64,000 nt of DNA from Apostichopus japonicus. Its lineage: Eukaryota; Echinodermata; Holothuroidea; Aspidochirotida; Stichopodidae. Below, in pieces: positions 36,369-49,655 of this stretch. A program made the translations under genes and the position numbers. The stretch spans positions 3,251,984 to 3,315,983 of the forward strand of contig NC_092564.1 of assembly GCF_037975245.1 (NCBI RefSeq), read 5' to 3'. Position 1 is the first letter of the stretch; each line of letters opens with the position of its first letter. The notes beneath the pieces are model-generated. The model saw nothing but the letters and a program-made list of their open reading frames with translations. It did not search any database and had not been told where the DNA came from.

Positions 36369-36769
36369 CAGTGGCGGAGCGTCCATACAGTCAGAGGGGG
36401 CGGATGCCCCCCCCCCCCCGACGGACTCAAATGGACTGCTGGCACCCTTTTCAGCTTTTTACCACTTTTTACTTATTCGCGATTATTGACTTTTTTTATA
36501 GCGCTCTCAAATACCTATTGACATTTGTCACATTTTGTTGTTGGTGTAATTTTCTGACGAAATGACGATGACTCTTATTTATTCGTTGTTTATCTGCAAA
36601 TTAGCAAGGCCCGGAAAGGGTCATTTCCAGCGATCTAGGGAGTATCTTTACTCAAAACTGTCTATACGCTCTGCGCCAACCTGTGGTGGCGCTCTGCTTA
36701 GATAGTGTCGAAAGCGCCCCTACAGACCATTCACGCCCCCCCTGACCAATACCCCTAGCTCCGCCACTG
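36369..36769 (-). mobile_element. Complete 401-bp hAT-like element
   Basis: Ends CAGTGGCGGAGC and GCTCCGCCACTG are perfect inverted repeats, flanked by ACAAGAG on both sides (36362-36368, 36770-36776). The shared core lies on the minus strand (36610-36706: GGTGGCGCTCTGCTTAGATA), with a C run near the left end and GCCCCCC near the right. No coding sequence. Confidence 0.88.
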
Positions 36770-36776
36770 ACAAGAG

Positions 36777-39700
36777 CTGTATCATTTAGCAATATTCCGC
36801 CAAGTTTTATGTTACGGCAATGATAATGATTTGTGAGGTCAGACCTACTTTCTCTGACCTAGTCTTTGATGTCTCTTGATAGTACAGAAAAATCAATTTA
36901 ATAGATTAGTCGAAGTTAATTAGTATCTCAAAAAGAAAATGTTGTAATACAAAACTTCAACAGAGAAGGTTTGAAACTTATCTTTGCAACTTTAATAATC
37001 ATTTCAAAAATATGGAAAGTACATGTACATTTCTAGTATGGAAAGTACGAGTGACCAATTAACGTGTTACAATCTCTGTCTTAGCAAATTTCCCAAAGTG
37101 GGTTTTTACTTTATTGATGCAGTGCATGCACACTGTGGATGTTTAAGCTTGAGAGCATCAAGCGATTGATTTTGAAACCTATTACGGTAGATTTCAAGTA
37201 AACATTTAACAGAGCTACTATTGCTCCAATTTAAATTTGGTGCATATATAGACATTTTATTAAATGAGTTAATACATCAGTGTACACTTTACTTATAGTG
37301 TATGAGTTTGCAATTTATTAGTATCAGCCTATGTTTGACTTTGACATTGGACTTTCCTAATTTAGGCTCGAAGAAAAGTGGATGTTTCTCATGAGATGCC
37401 TTAAAAGCACTTAAGCTCATTTGCCTTCAACTTTTTCACAAATAGTTTTAAGAGCAAAGATTTCTCTCAGGGAATTGGTTAGGCGGAGAATGTTTTTAAT
37501 CTTTGTGTTTCTGCAAAGTTATGAAATTCCTTTCGATGTGCAGAAGAGTCTGCAAAAGGATAGGTAATAGATACTCATACCGTATGTGCTATAGTGTGGA
37601 ATGGCTTATCTCTCTAGAGACAACGCAAATTAACTTAAAGCATCTGTTTATGTCTACAAATTCGGTAGGTATTCAAATACTATGAACTGCATACAAAACC
37701 TACTAATTTTCTCACCAATGCGAGAGTGCAATTGATAAAATTAAGTTTCCATCGTAGATATTTTCAATAATTGAATGCCATGTAGCTCAAATCAATTCAA
37801 GAGTCCATTCAATTCCAAAGATTTCACCACGCAACATATTTTCACAGTGATGGTTATCGTATATATTCCTAAAGCAAAATTTTCTTATTCTTATTCTTCG
37901 TTGTTTGCAATGAAACTAATTGCCTTCTATAGACTGCACTGTTTTGTCATTTTAGTTTTTGAGTTTGATAATGATGAAATCATCCCCAAAATGCTTTAAA
38001 GTTACGTCATTACAGTAGATTCATAACATTTCAAAGACTTGAGAGTTCACATAATGTTGTTTATTCTCTGTGGTATTCAAAAACAGATGCACAGTTTTAT
38101 AGAAATGAATAGGAAGCAAAAACAGTGAGCACTTGGGAGTCTAATGGGCTTGGTTGCTAATAGCAACTGACTAAGCAGTCTTAGGAGGGTCCTATGTGTG
38201 ACATTTTAAGAGAAATTTGGAGAGAAAAAGAAAATAAGGAAGAAAAAATCAAACAGCAAATAATACAGATGGAACAGGAAACAGAAGAAAATTTATTGCG
38301 AGATTTATAAGATGGGTGAGGATTTTTGGATTGTAAATTTTACTCCTTGTGTACGTAATGCACAGCTGTAGTGACATTTACATGTAGAGTGTCTTTTTAC
38401 GAAACGACAACCAAGTTTTACAAGACTCTAAAGATGCAATTATATGTATTGTATAATTATAGTAATGGACGGGATAGTACAATGAGTGGTTTAATCTCCT
38501 CTTCAAATATATATACACATATACACCTTTACGCAAGGGTACAACCACCTTTTCTGTATGGGAGAAGGGGGAAGGGATGGTTGGTTGGTTGGTAATAAGT
38601 CATCCAGGGAAAGGGAGGGGTGTCCCCCCTGCTTCAACAGGAATTTTGGTAACATTTCGTTTGAGACATTTTGGTAAAATGGAGGGTGCTTAATTACATG
38701 CAGAATGGGGCCAATTTTTGGCAACTGTTGAAATAATGTTGAAGAATTTTTGACTGTTTAGGTTGTACCACATATATTTATGTAGCTGTTCACTAGTGAG
38801 TTTTGCAACATTCTCTCTACCAGTGGGGGGAGGGGGGGGAGAGGCAATGGCTAAACCCCCTACCTCTTTCTGAGTGGGATGCGAGGCTTTAGCCCCCAGA
38901 ACTATATGTTGTATCGCCCATCATACAGTAAGTAGCATAAAAAACAGAAGTGTAGAAAAAGTTAAAAATGCCACAAAAATTACATGTTAGTGTTGAAAAA
39001 CACAAAAGTAAGGACCATATAGGTCAGTGTATTCAGGTTCAGTACCTTAATGTGTTATGAATGTGTACCAAACATCCTTATTTACTGCAAAACCATTAAA
39101 TATTAAGAAATCAAATTATCAGATTATGAAACGGAATTTATACAACCATTTGTCTTCTTCTCTCAATGACAATGTTTTTTTTGTGTTTGGCTGTCATTTT
39201 CTTGAATTTCCAAACTTCTGCGTATTACTCAAAACAAATTTATATAGAATCAATAAGATGTATACCATTCCATTGGATTCTCAATACTTTGCTACCCAGA
39301 CACTCTTCAAAGAAATATGTATCTTATCACACAGGGAAGAATTTTATTTATTGAATATTTATTGTTAAGAGATATAACATCATTTGAAAGTTGAAAAAAG
39401 TAAGCCCCCTCCCAAAACTGCTTGGATTAATTTTGGGTTACAACTCGGAGTTTGCTGGTTCAAATCCCATTCTAGCCATTTATTTCTTTGTTCTTTTCTT
39501 TTGTTTCTTAATTCCCCAGTCCGTTTTTCCATTGTTCGATTTACTTTAAATATGGATAAACTTTGTTTTGTAAGGTTGCTATTTAATTTGTTGAAATTGA
39601 ATTAAGCTGGCAATAAAAAAAAATCCAACCAAATTTTAATTTCGGAAGAGAAACTAATTGACCAGTTGAATCGATTGCAGCTATATGAGATCTTTTGTTT

Positions 39701-40479
39701 AATAGCTTGATGATTTTGATGGTTCGTTCCCCGATTTCGAAGATGATCATGAATTTGGTCACGTTTTGTCGCACTTTGCATCTGCTTCACTGCTGTTCTC
39801 ATTTCTGCTATATATACCAATCTTGCTTCATCCCCATCTCAAGCAGAAATGATTATTCAAATAAATTAACTGTACTGACAAAAACATATGTAACCCAATG
39901 TTCTTGAAAGCAGCTCTTTACACTTGAACAGGCATGCGTAAAACCTTTAAAAGTACATCAAAATGATTCTCTTCAACAAACTGTTTTACCAGAAAGGGGA
40001 AAAAAAATATTGGTTTGGCCTGTATGTGCCAATTCCATTAATGAATGAATGCGATTGCTGTTTTGCTATGAATGAGTGATTTTTCAGATCCTATGAGAAT
40101 TTTTCGACAAACTCCACTTTCATTAGGTCTCAAAACCTTCCCCACGGTGGTGACATGCACTTTTGTCATCTCGCTTAATTTGCTATTCCGATTCCGGTAA
40201 ACGTTTGTCGTATTGAAGCATAACTCACCTACAGTTAACTTAATGACCCATTCATACTTCAAATAATACATTCAACCACATGGATACATCTAGGCAATAC
40301 TACGTACTATTTTTAATTACCATGATCGTTCCTTTCACAAACAATTTTTTTGAGCTTTTGTGTAGTGGACTGTTCCATTGATATCGAAGGGTATGTCATC
40401 CGTGAGTGAATGAAGGAGATCCCCGTGTGAGCGATTTTTTTTTTCATAATATATTTTTTATTATTAATGAAACCGGTAG
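36777..40479. other. No gene seen in 3.7 kb
   Basis: Long AT-rich stretch. Open frames at 39057-39368 and elsewhere are AT-driven and lack splice-site or motif support. G-rich patches occur at 38825-38840. An isolated GGTTCAAATCC word (39456) resembles a pol III B box but has no A box. Confidence 0.45.
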
Positions 40480-40908
40480 GCTAGCATGACTCATACACTG
40501 GTCTCAGTCAGGGGGAAGCAACCAATCAACGAGCAGCATAGAGGGCTTGGTGAAACAGTTGATGAAGGCAAGACGGGATTGCCGTCACGATTGTTTAAGA
40601 GCACTGTGTCGATGGTTTTGCTCTCGGAAACAGATAAGGGATTATTTGTAGACTTTTGTTCTGAAGAAACAGCAGAGGTATGTACAATCCTTTATTTGTC
40701 ATCGTATCAGAAATCTAAGCTGGCAGAAAATTGAAGTTCTCTCTGTGAGTTGAAAGACATGTGGTTGACTTGCTCCTAAGGAAACAGAAGATTGTGAAAT
40801 CTTTGAATTTTTTTTTCATAGTATTTTAAATAGTTGGCTTATTAAAGATTGTAGAGCTTTGATATGGATTCCAATTTTTTTGAAGACCCAGCTGGGGAGG
40901 AAACTTGA
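40480..40908 (+). CDS. Possible two-exon gene end, unrecognised
   Basis: Exon 40480-40677 has ATG at 40486 (acceptor-like ACCGGTAG before it) and ends GCAGAG before a near-perfect donor GTATGT, phase 0. The peptide reads MTHTLVSVRGKQPINEQ, then GLGETVDEGKTGLPSRLFK, then SMVLLSETDKGLFVDFC. A phase-0 exon may follow at 40855-40908 (acceptor AAGATTGTAG), giving SFDMDSNFFEDPAGEET and a stop, an acidic tail. The first exon is plausible on composition and donor; the second acceptor has a weak pyrimidine tract. No family recognised. Confidence 0.35.
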
Positions 40909-41710
40909 GGGTATACATACGACTTGTTTCCTTACTTTTATCATGAAATTATATGTCATATATGTACTTTTGATAATCATAGAGCTTTTATTCCTATCTC
41001 ATATATCAGCAAAAAAGGTTATTTTACATAAAGTCAATTAAAAATGTTTGCAGTTCAAATAATAAACAAGTTATATACAAAGTAATTCTTGCAGTTTGGG
41101 GGGGGGGGGGGCAATGGTTATTATTTTGAAATTGTGAGAAATGGAAATTTTAAAGTCTTATTTAATTGTAAAAACTACTTTATGAATAATGTATTCTTCA
41201 TGGTTAACTTTGTAGTACAAGTTTATTTATTTTGAAAAAGTTTCTCTCAAGAAAAGGAAAGAAATGCCTGTTGAAACTACAAAGTCTGAAAACGAATGTT
41301 TTTTTTTTTATGTCAAAACTTCAAGAGTTTTGTAGGTAAAACACAGATGAAGGATGAACTGTGTCTAGTTGATCTTTGATTCAAGCCATGTTTATTCAAG
41401 TTGAGATCATTGCTTTTGGGGTTTTAAAAAAGGTTATAGTTAGTTCACTGTACATACAGTTAAAGATCCAGGGTTCGAACAAGTTTTTGGACCAATTTTC
41501 CAAACAATTTTTACACAAATATATCATATTTTTACGATTAAAGATGGTACATAGAATGACTTGGATTTTCTCTATATACTTGGTTAAAGTTGTAGACAAA
41601 GTTGTTTGGATACATACAGTGCAGTGTGTATGGTATACTGCTTTGTTAGTTTTTATTTATTAGTATGTAATTTGTTCATCAAACTGCATGTATTTTAAAC
41701 AATCAGCTGA
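40909..41710. other. No gene seen
   Basis: AT-rich sequence with a G run at 41099-41111. Confidence 0.4.
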
Positions 41711-42074
41711 TTAAAGGGTGTGAAGACTCGCACACAAAGAAAGGTCTCATGCCGGTAATCTGACCTAGTTGCGAATGAGGTGTAACAGAAGTGTTAGACA
41801 CCACCATCGATCCCAGAAAATACACACACAGCTTGCTACCGTCGGTAATTAGACACTAGTGTACATTCAATACATACAGCTACGGTCAGTACCCACAACA
41901 CAGTGTACATAGCAGCGTGGACATCTCAGGTCTAGATTAAAGATAACAAGGTATGAGGTTTCATTACTGTTTGCATTCTGTAGCCACAAGAAGAAAACTT
42001 CATTTGCAAGCAACGGAAAGTGAACTTTTTCAGAGCGCGGCAGGCGGTTTGGGGCGAGTCTTCAATGCCTTTAA
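41711..42074. mobile_element. TTAA-flanked MITE, copy 2
   Basis: Same family as 32474-32840: TTAAAGGGTGTGAAGACTCG at the left, CGAGTCTTCAATGCCTTTAA at the right, with TTAA borders. Internal identity is high, with small substitutions. Confidence 0.9.
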
Positions 42075-42077
42075 ATA

Positions 42078-43040
42078 AGCTGCCTTTTACAGTTACTGTA
42101 TAGAGCAGCTTCCACAAATACTCAAATACTCTCATATGGTGATATGACATGGCTGTATCCATCATGCTGTGTTGTCCAATGTCTTCTCCATCACTACTAC
42201 AACAGGGTTAATCCTTTGATTTGGATGGTGGTGGGATGTTGGGGGGAAGGAGGGTAGAAGCTGCCTTTAACAGTTACTGTATATAGCAGCTTCCACAAAT
42301 ACTCAAGTACCCTCTGATATGGTGATATATGGCTGTGTCCATCATGCTGTGTTGTCCTATGTCTTCTCCATCACTACTACAACAGGGTTAATCCTTTGAT
42401 TTGGATGGTGGTGGGATGGTGGGGGGATGGGATGGTGGGATGTTGGGGGGGTGAGGGGTAGGAGCTGCCGTTAACAGTTATGGTATAGTAGCTTACTCAA
42501 GTACCCTCTGATATGGTGATATATAGCTGTGTCCACCATGCTGTGTTGTCCTATACCTTTTTCCATGACTACTAGAACAGGAATATTCCTTTGGTTTGGA
42601 GGGAGGTATGGAATTGAGGGGGGGGGGGTGGAGGAGCTGCCTTGAACAGTAGTGACATATTATCCCCCAAGAACACTTAAATCTTGGGGGAGGATGGCAG
42701 TGGGGGTGGGGTTAGCTGCCTGTGACAGTACTACTTAGTTGTCCCAAGGATAAACACTCAAATATTCCTGTATGGTGATCTGACATAGCTGTATCGATAC
42801 TGCTGTGCTATATATAACATCTGTTTCATAACTATTAGAGCAGGATTAATCCTTTGTTGGGAGGGGAGGAGGGGGGGGGGAAGGAGGTTCCTTTACCAGT
42901 AATTACATATCAGGCCCCCAAGAACACTGACATACTTCCATATATGGTATTCTGTCAATGGACTAAAGTCAATAGAAAATAAATCGGGAGGTGGAAGGGG
43001 GTTTCGGGAGGTGGGGTGGGGGGGAGGTGCGTTGTCACAA
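42078..43040 (+). repeat. ~180-bp tandem repeat, 5-6 diverging copies
   Basis: AGCTGCC(T/G)TT(A/T)ACAGTTA recurs at 42078, 42259 and 42464, with weaker copies near 42636, 42714 and 42890. Each unit has GATATGGTGATAT, CATGCTGTGTTGTCC and a G-rich end (GGATGGTGGTGGGATG) of varying length. The first two copies are almost identical; divergence increases rightward. Confidence 0.85.
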
Positions 43041-43233
43041 TTGTTTATATGCAATCAGTTATCTTTTACAGATGATTTAGGTTTATGTATACATCACTTT
43101 AGTAAGAATTCTTAACTGGCAATCAACTCTCCTGGTTTTACCATGATACTGATGGTTTTGTGCATCATCTAACAGCACTTGGGATAGAAATCTCACATGC
43201 AGAACTCTTAAACTGGATCCCAGTAACAAGGTA

Positions 43234-44255
43234 TTAAAGGAATTGTCTGGTGGAAGATTTTGATACATTGTCCTTGTAGTTATTATATTTATCTTTCTAA
43301 CCTGGATGTAAAAATTGTCCCCATTCGTTTTCTTCTTGTAGAAATCTGGTTTTCAAATTCACCAGTTTCTCACCAAAAGTACCGTTTGTTCGAATGCATC
43401 AATATGGTGATTGAAGTAGTGCTTGCAAATAGGCAAAACAGGCGACTTGAAGATAGCACTCCCATTTCCGCAACAAATACACTCTCACGTTTGTACATGC
43501 ACAGGTGACCGCCTATTACATATAACGTACCTATCGCGAATGTTACAGCCTACGGTGCCCAGTTGGTATACGTATAGCGTTGCACATAATATACTCTAAC
43601 ACTCAAACCACAGTTCATAAACTGTTCTTCGAAATCGCTGAAATAAAATTCATGGATCAAATTAACAGTAAAAGGAAACTTGAAAAGTATTCGTAACACC
43701 AAAAGATGAAACTTGGCGGAATCGATGTCAGAGCAGAATGTAGCACCGAGAAGCTTAGGCTTCGCAGAACTGTCCGATTGTAAACGTTAGAGTATAGCCT
43801 ACATGCGAACATTCTTCGCGTTGGAGCTGGATAGCGCGATGTATAGCCTAAACAACAAAGAGTCTGCTGTTAAATTTTATCTTGTGTTACACAAAGACCA
43901 CAAAACCACCGATCTACTACATGGCGGCTTAAGGAGTTTTTGAAAACATATCTAATTTCTAAGAAATTTCACTGAAAATTAAGGAAGAAATTTATCTGTA
44001 TACAAACGCGGTTTTTTGTTGTGATTACCGTATAGGTACTGTATGGAGGGTGGGTTATGTCGCAATCTGCATTAGCATAGCTGACGTCACGTTCTGTACT
44101 GTTCAAATCATATTTGAAATGTCTATCCTTAACGATTAAAAAATTGTTTCTCTGTCAAACACAACATTAGCGTTCTCATACTTTGACAACATGTTTGGAA
44201 AATTATTTATCAGTTTTTAAGGTAACTTCTTTGGGCCACCAGACAATCCTTTTAA
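43234..44255. mobile_element. 1.0-kb TTAA-flanked element
   Basis: Left end TTAAAGGAATTGTCTGGTGG and right end CCACCAGACAATCCTTTTAA are inverted with TTAA borders. The interior holds an 82-codon frame (43260-43508) without recognisable motifs, and a TGACGTCA cAMP-response-type word at about 44090. No transposase domain is recognised. Confidence 0.85.
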
Positions 44256-45162
44256 AGCAGATTTACAGAGGCACAGATAATTTTTCAAGTAAAACCCTAA
44301 GTTATAGAAATCTGCCAAGTAACACAATACTGACAAGAAATTTAAATTGATAGAATGGTAAAACAGTGAGTTTCATTTCAAATAATTTGACATTAGAAAC
44401 TTTAGAAATTCGGGCACCAATGTCCTTGATTTTATTTGGAAATCTCCAGGGGTTCCAACTTTAAGGGGGTTTCCATGCAGATCTGAGCTGAATTAAATGT
44501 GTACAGACAGCTTGCCAAAACTGCAAGACCCACGTTACGTACAGAGTATTGTGCACATGCTCACAAGGCAAAATAGTTGGTTAACCTTGTACAAATTTGT
44601 CTCGCTCATATTTTTCCACTGTTCAAACTTTCCTATTTAATATGCTCAATATTAAATGGTAGACAAATGTTTGCATGATTCAATAATTTTTTTCTCCCGG
44701 ACTCAAGGTTATGTGAAGACAATTTAGTGATGTTTACAGCGGCTGAGGGAGATGAGCGTTCATTTAATCTAGAAGCAATTTACTTATTTTTAACCTTCAA
44801 TTGAGGTTTCAGTAATCAGAGAAGGACTATTTCTAGGACACAAATTCAAGTTTAGTTTGTAATGATATAAGTTTGATTGGAATTGAAATATATGTCTTAT
44901 GTCATTTAAATACGTAGGTCTCAACTGAATAGGAAAATAAGTGATTCACTCGGTCGAGTGAGCATAATCTGGTTGTTAATCAAGATGATAAATATTGGAT
45001 GGATGGAACAGACTTTTGTAGTATCTTTGGGGGGGGTGGGTGGAGATAGGGGAAAGGGAGGGAATTTGAAAGAACAGTATTTGGATGTACCACTGTTTTA
45101 CGTAATTCTTAAAAGATGATTTTAGGCAGAATTTTAGGCTTGAAATGTTAATATAGTCCAAG
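44256..45162. other. No gene seen
   Basis: AT-rich sequence without supportable features. Confidence 0.4.
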
Positions 45163-46411
45163 CAGGGGCGGCGATCTGTTTCAAATATTGGGGGGGACAT
45201 TTGCTTGGATGCAGGCGAATTACTATCAAAGCGGAGCGCCACCATTGGTTGGCGCGCAGCGTACAAGAAAATTTTTGGTTTGATAGCCCCCAGATCACTG
45301 GAAATGGCACTTCTCGGGATTGAAAATGACCAACCAGATGTACACTTTTGCCTGAGAACCAAGTTTTACCTAATAGATTTTTTTCTTCATTCATCATACC
45401 TTTTTTCAAGATTGTCACCAGTCACACATCATGTTCGACCTCATTGCATCTCCTGTGGATCATTGCTTTTGTAGGTAATTCTACGTAACGCCCCTTAATA
45501 CCCGTCAGCCCCACTTTTCAAGGTTTTACGCTCATTATTTGTTCAGAATTTGAATAATAAATTCACTTTAAAACATATCCATAATGTTGCACAAAATTTA
45601 ATCTATGGACAACCAATATAGAAAACCCCCCTCAACCCCTAACAGACCGGTCAAAATTGCACGAGTAGAGGGAAGTATGATGAAGAATGTTGTTCAAAGA
45701 ATTTTCGAAAATTCAGACACAGTTAAATTATTGGTGTAAAAATATTGAAACCTCTTATAACGGCTACTATAAAACTTCGATATCATAGAAAATACCAAAA
45801 AAATATGCTCGAGGGGGAGGTCGGTCTCCACCCTTCACCCCCCCCTCCCTTGGCTAAGCACCTGCGGTTAGAAATCTTGTAGGAAACAGGCCAAATGGAA
45901 ACCCAGTGAACCCATATCGATGTGGATCATATGTGTGATTGTACGTACTTACACTCATACACAAGATTCCAACCAAATTTCATTACGGATGCGGTCCGTC
46001 TAGCTATTCATTTCGAAAAAAAAAGTAAAAACTACTTTCGGTCATATATAGTAACAAATTGTGACACGGTTAAACAGGCGCCTTGTGAGGAATTTGCCAA
46101 GGGAGGGGCAAAGCTTGTACCCAGACTATCTAAGCGTAGCGCCACCATAAGTTGGCGCGAAGCGCAAAAGAAAATTTTGGCCGAAAATGCCTCCCAGATT
46201 GCTGGAAATGGCACTTCCCAGGCCTTTTAAGTTGCATCTAAGCATTTTCTATTTTGAAATTACTAGCGATATCATAAAAAAATACAAAACATATGCTTAA
46301 AAAAAAACTATGCCACTAAATATTGGGGGGGATATTAGATACTATATCCCCCCCAACAAAAATATTGGGGGGGACATGTCCCCCCCGTCCCCCCCATGAT
46401 CGCCGCCCATG
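45163..46411 (+). mobile_element. Complete hAT-like element with two cores
   Basis: Ends CAGGGGCGGCGATC and GATCGCCGCCCATG are inverted repeats flanked by identical AGTCCAAG (45155-45162, 46412-46419). It contains a first core (45223-45330), the ~500-bp module shared with 9063-9620 and 19980-20330, a GGGGGAGGTCGGTCTCC to TTGGCTAAGCACCTGC boundary near 45810-45865 that looks like a nested end, and a second core (46126-46235). G and C runs sit just inside the ends. No transposase seen. Confidence 0.88.
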
Positions 46412-46419
46412 AGTCCAAG

Positions 46420-47281
46420 CCAAGAGAAATATTTGACTGTAGCAATTCACCATATATGGATGTTTACAAGATACTCACCTTTAAAATATATGCTAAAACT
46501 CTGGAATGCTCCTTTAAGACTTCAGAGTTGATAGTGTCCTCTCCTTAACCTTAATTTTACGGTACTATTCTAATATCTCTTCCGAAAGATGTTCGTTTGT
46601 AACTTCATATGACCTACAGAGCATTCTTGTATGACATTCATCACCATATATTTGTAATGCATCATAAACATGTTATTTCAGGCCATAAACTTTCTTAATG
46701 TTTTCCCATTGACTTCTGTCTTGTAGATCTTAGGAACAAACCTAATGGTCTGTGAGTGTTAGACTACACATTCCAGTCACTTTAATTGATGATCCTCAGA
46801 TGTTTAATGGGTCATTTATCAAAACTTAAAAACTGGTACAAAAATTGGTGAAACCAGGACTGATAACAATGGTCTTTTAACGATCTACAGTTTAGCGAAA
46901 TATAATTTTGTGCCATAAGTCATCTTTCAAATGTGCTTTTACGATAGGCTTAACCTGTAGTTGTATAGTTTAGTAAATTAAGAACAAATCAGTTAATTTA
47001 GTTGTACTCTGTACCTATATATAACATAAAGTTCAAATCATCACCAAATTTTGGGAAGTTATAAAAAGATGTCAAAGATTTCTGATCATCCTTCAATCCT
47101 GATCCCTAAACCCACTTGTAGCCGTTCCCCAGCTGTCCCTGTAACGGCTGGCCAGCTTTGCCCTTTATCCTTTCCCTAATGTTTTCAGCATTTCCCACAA
47201 AACCGAGGGCATTATACTTTAGAGGATTAGTATTAGTTTATTTCTAGTAACTATCTAAGACTTATCCATACACAGCAGGAG
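46420..47281. other. No gene assigned
   Basis: A 37-codon frame from ATG 47069 (MSKISDHPSILIPKPTC) looks protein-like but is too short to call. Otherwise AT-rich. Confidence 0.35.
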
Positions 47282-47509
47282 TCAGGCTTTTTTTTTTACG
47301 ATAGATGGATTAATCCCCAGATTTGTAACTGTATCCCAAATGTTTTCAACTTGTTTTTCACTAAATAGAGAGACTTGCAGTTGTTTGTTATGTACATCGG
47401 CTGCTACAGATAATGCAGAAGTGTGGCGATCAGTCTTTATAAATAACGTATCCAACTCTGCAAGGACCTGATTTAATAATGCATGCCAGCTCTTTGTAGG
47501 ATTGTTTAT
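47282..47509 (-). CDS. Coding-like frame, unrecognised
   Basis: A 75-codon minus-strand frame ends with TGA at 47282-47284. It has no ATG, so it would be an exon or a decayed copy. The peptide is amphipathic and balanced: SWHALLNQVLAELDTLFIK, then HTSALSVAADVHNKQLQVS, then EKQVENIWDTVTNLGINPS. No family was recognised and no strong splice sites frame it. A chance frame of this length is common here; composition is the only support. Confidence 0.25.
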   Translation of the reverse strand: MNNPTKSWHALLNQVLAELDTLFIKTDRHTSALSVAADVHNKQLQVSLFSEKQVENIWDTVTNLGINPSIVKKKA

Positions 47510-47895
47510 TCAGACTAATTCCGAAGGCTAAACTGACACTAGTAGTAAGGAATTATTTAAGTCTTGCCACAGAAACTGTGGTGACCTATAGAGGGACCGG
47601 GGGGGGGGCGTCTGGTGGGTGGATATATATGAAATCAGCTCTGTCTTATTGCTGTGAGCATAACTCATTTCTTTTGATCTCTGTGGGGGGTTCGTCTAAG
47701 ATTCAAGCTCAGGTGCTTGAATTCACTTAATATAAATCATTCACAAATGCTTGCATTTTTTCTTCACATACAGACTTCACAAACTACAAGTGTGTTATTG
47801 AGTAAAATTCAAAGAAAACACATTTCTTCAGACACTCTACATGGTTAAGAGATAATTACTTTTTGATGTCTGATGCTTTAGGGGATGATATTACT
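47510..47895. other. No gene seen
   Basis: AT-rich sequence with a G run near 47600. Confidence 0.4.
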
Positions 47896-47936
47896 GTTAT
47901 AGCAGGGAGTTGTCCATAACAACTCCCTGGTTATAG
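47896..47936. repeat. AGGGAGTTGT short hairpin
   Basis: TTATAGCAGGGAGTTGT, a short loop CCAT(A), then ACAACTCCCTGGTTATA. Same family as 22664, 27968 and 30343. Confidence 0.75.
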
Positions 47937-49655
47937 TTTACTGTTTGCTCTTCACAGTGAGTATGTGCATGTAGTCAAATTAGTTGCATGGAAGAGTGTT
48001 GAGGAAGACGAACAGGTTGTCTATTGCATTTATATAATGCACACAAGACCTTCTCTTGCTTAAAGTGTTCAGTGAGATAATTCTGTCAGAATCACTTGAC
48101 AGTAACTTCAAAATGGTTGTTGTGTTTGTCTTGTCAGACTAATTGTCATGATGCTGTCAGGAAAAACAAACCAAAGAAAAAAAGACTTCAAAGGCATTTC
48201 TGGAGGGAGCTATGTTCCAACAGAGAAAAAGAGTCAAAACTACATTATGAAATGTTTTCCTAAAGATAATGAGGGCGGTATTAAAGAACTAAGTATACAT
48301 GGACTCTGAATGTGTGACCTGATTCATTCAGGTTGGCTTCGGCTTTGAGTACAACGCTTTTGTATGTTGCCCTGTTGGACGCATCTAACCGTAATAGTAA
48401 TTACTGACTTTGCGATCCACGTTATAGTCATTGCCGACTTTGCACTCCGCGGTCCCCATTACAATTGTGCAAGGTCAGTAAGAGTGACTCCATAGTCTTC
48501 CCTTTCTGGAATCCAAACAAGAGACCATGTGACCAGGAGTTTTATATACATGCCTCCATTTCCATAGTTTGATGGATTGCATTGATTCTGGTTGTTAAAG
48601 GATTAAGTTACATGTACATCACATAAGTTAATACAGACACTATGGTAATTCTGTACAATCATTTCACACTATCTACTGTACATTATAGGAGACTATTTAT
48701 AGCCCTGGGCAGCACCATTACATGTTGTCATCGTTGTGTCGATTCGTGTCTTTGACGCATGTCATAGACAGAACACTCATCTTTAACAATCTGCAAGATG
48801 ATTAAGATAGATGCTTTGAAGAAACCAATTCCTCTCTTTGATATCAAGCAACATTGTCACTATGGGAAGTTTTCAATGTTGCTACCATGGCACAAAACTA
48901 TGGAAGAGTATATTAATATATAGACAATTGGTTTGATGCTGATTGAGTTGATAGAGATACATATCATAAAGGACTTAATATATATAGAGTACTGATACAT
49001 CGGGAGTGTGAATATTCTAGCTTCCTAACTCCAAATTATTCATCAACGTGGGAGAGCACATATTAATTAATTAACGTTCATCGGAACTGGAAACAACTTT
49101 TACCATACATAGAAAACTGGCTATGATGACGTTTTCAAAAGTACTTCCTTGTGGTTCTGATCGTCAATAATGTTCCCAGCCCTCGAGTATGAGTAAAAAT
49201 AAATAGTTGTAATATTTAGCATCAAACGGGTATAAACTGCTTTCAGATTGATACATGCAGTACAATGTTGGGTGAAGATTAATAGCATGGGTGACCAAAT
49301 TATCTGTCTTCTAACATATATAATTTTGTGTCAACATGAATATGACATATACAACTGTCCCCTAATGGCTTTCTGTTGGACTAAGGTGATGTTGAAATAT
49401 GTAAATTACTGTTATTGCCCCAGCTCACTTGATCCATCAATTAATTAATGCATTTAATCCTTGAGAAATTACAAGTATCCTCTTTGAGACAGAGAGGATA
49501 AACGCTCCTCTATCTTTGTTTTTTTTAATCATTATTATGATTATTATTATTTTTTTTGTGTGGTTTAGACTTTTCTACCGCAAACAGGTAGGTTGGGTTT
49601 CCCATTTCCTCTTTCCTTCCCATCTATTAGCTTTCTGCTGCTCCGTGACTTTCAG
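47937..49655. other. No gene seen
   Basis: About 1.7 kb of AT-rich sequence without supportable exons or repeats. Confidence 0.4.

Noticed and set aside
39440-39480. B-box-like GGTTCAAATCC suggesting a tRNA or SINE
   Set aside because: No A box at the right distance and no cloverleaf.
40038-40271. Exon-like segment with acceptor TGATTTTTCAG and donor GTAAAC before the 40480 exon
   Set aside because: Its open frame does not match the phase of the 40480 exon, and the matching frame contains a stop.
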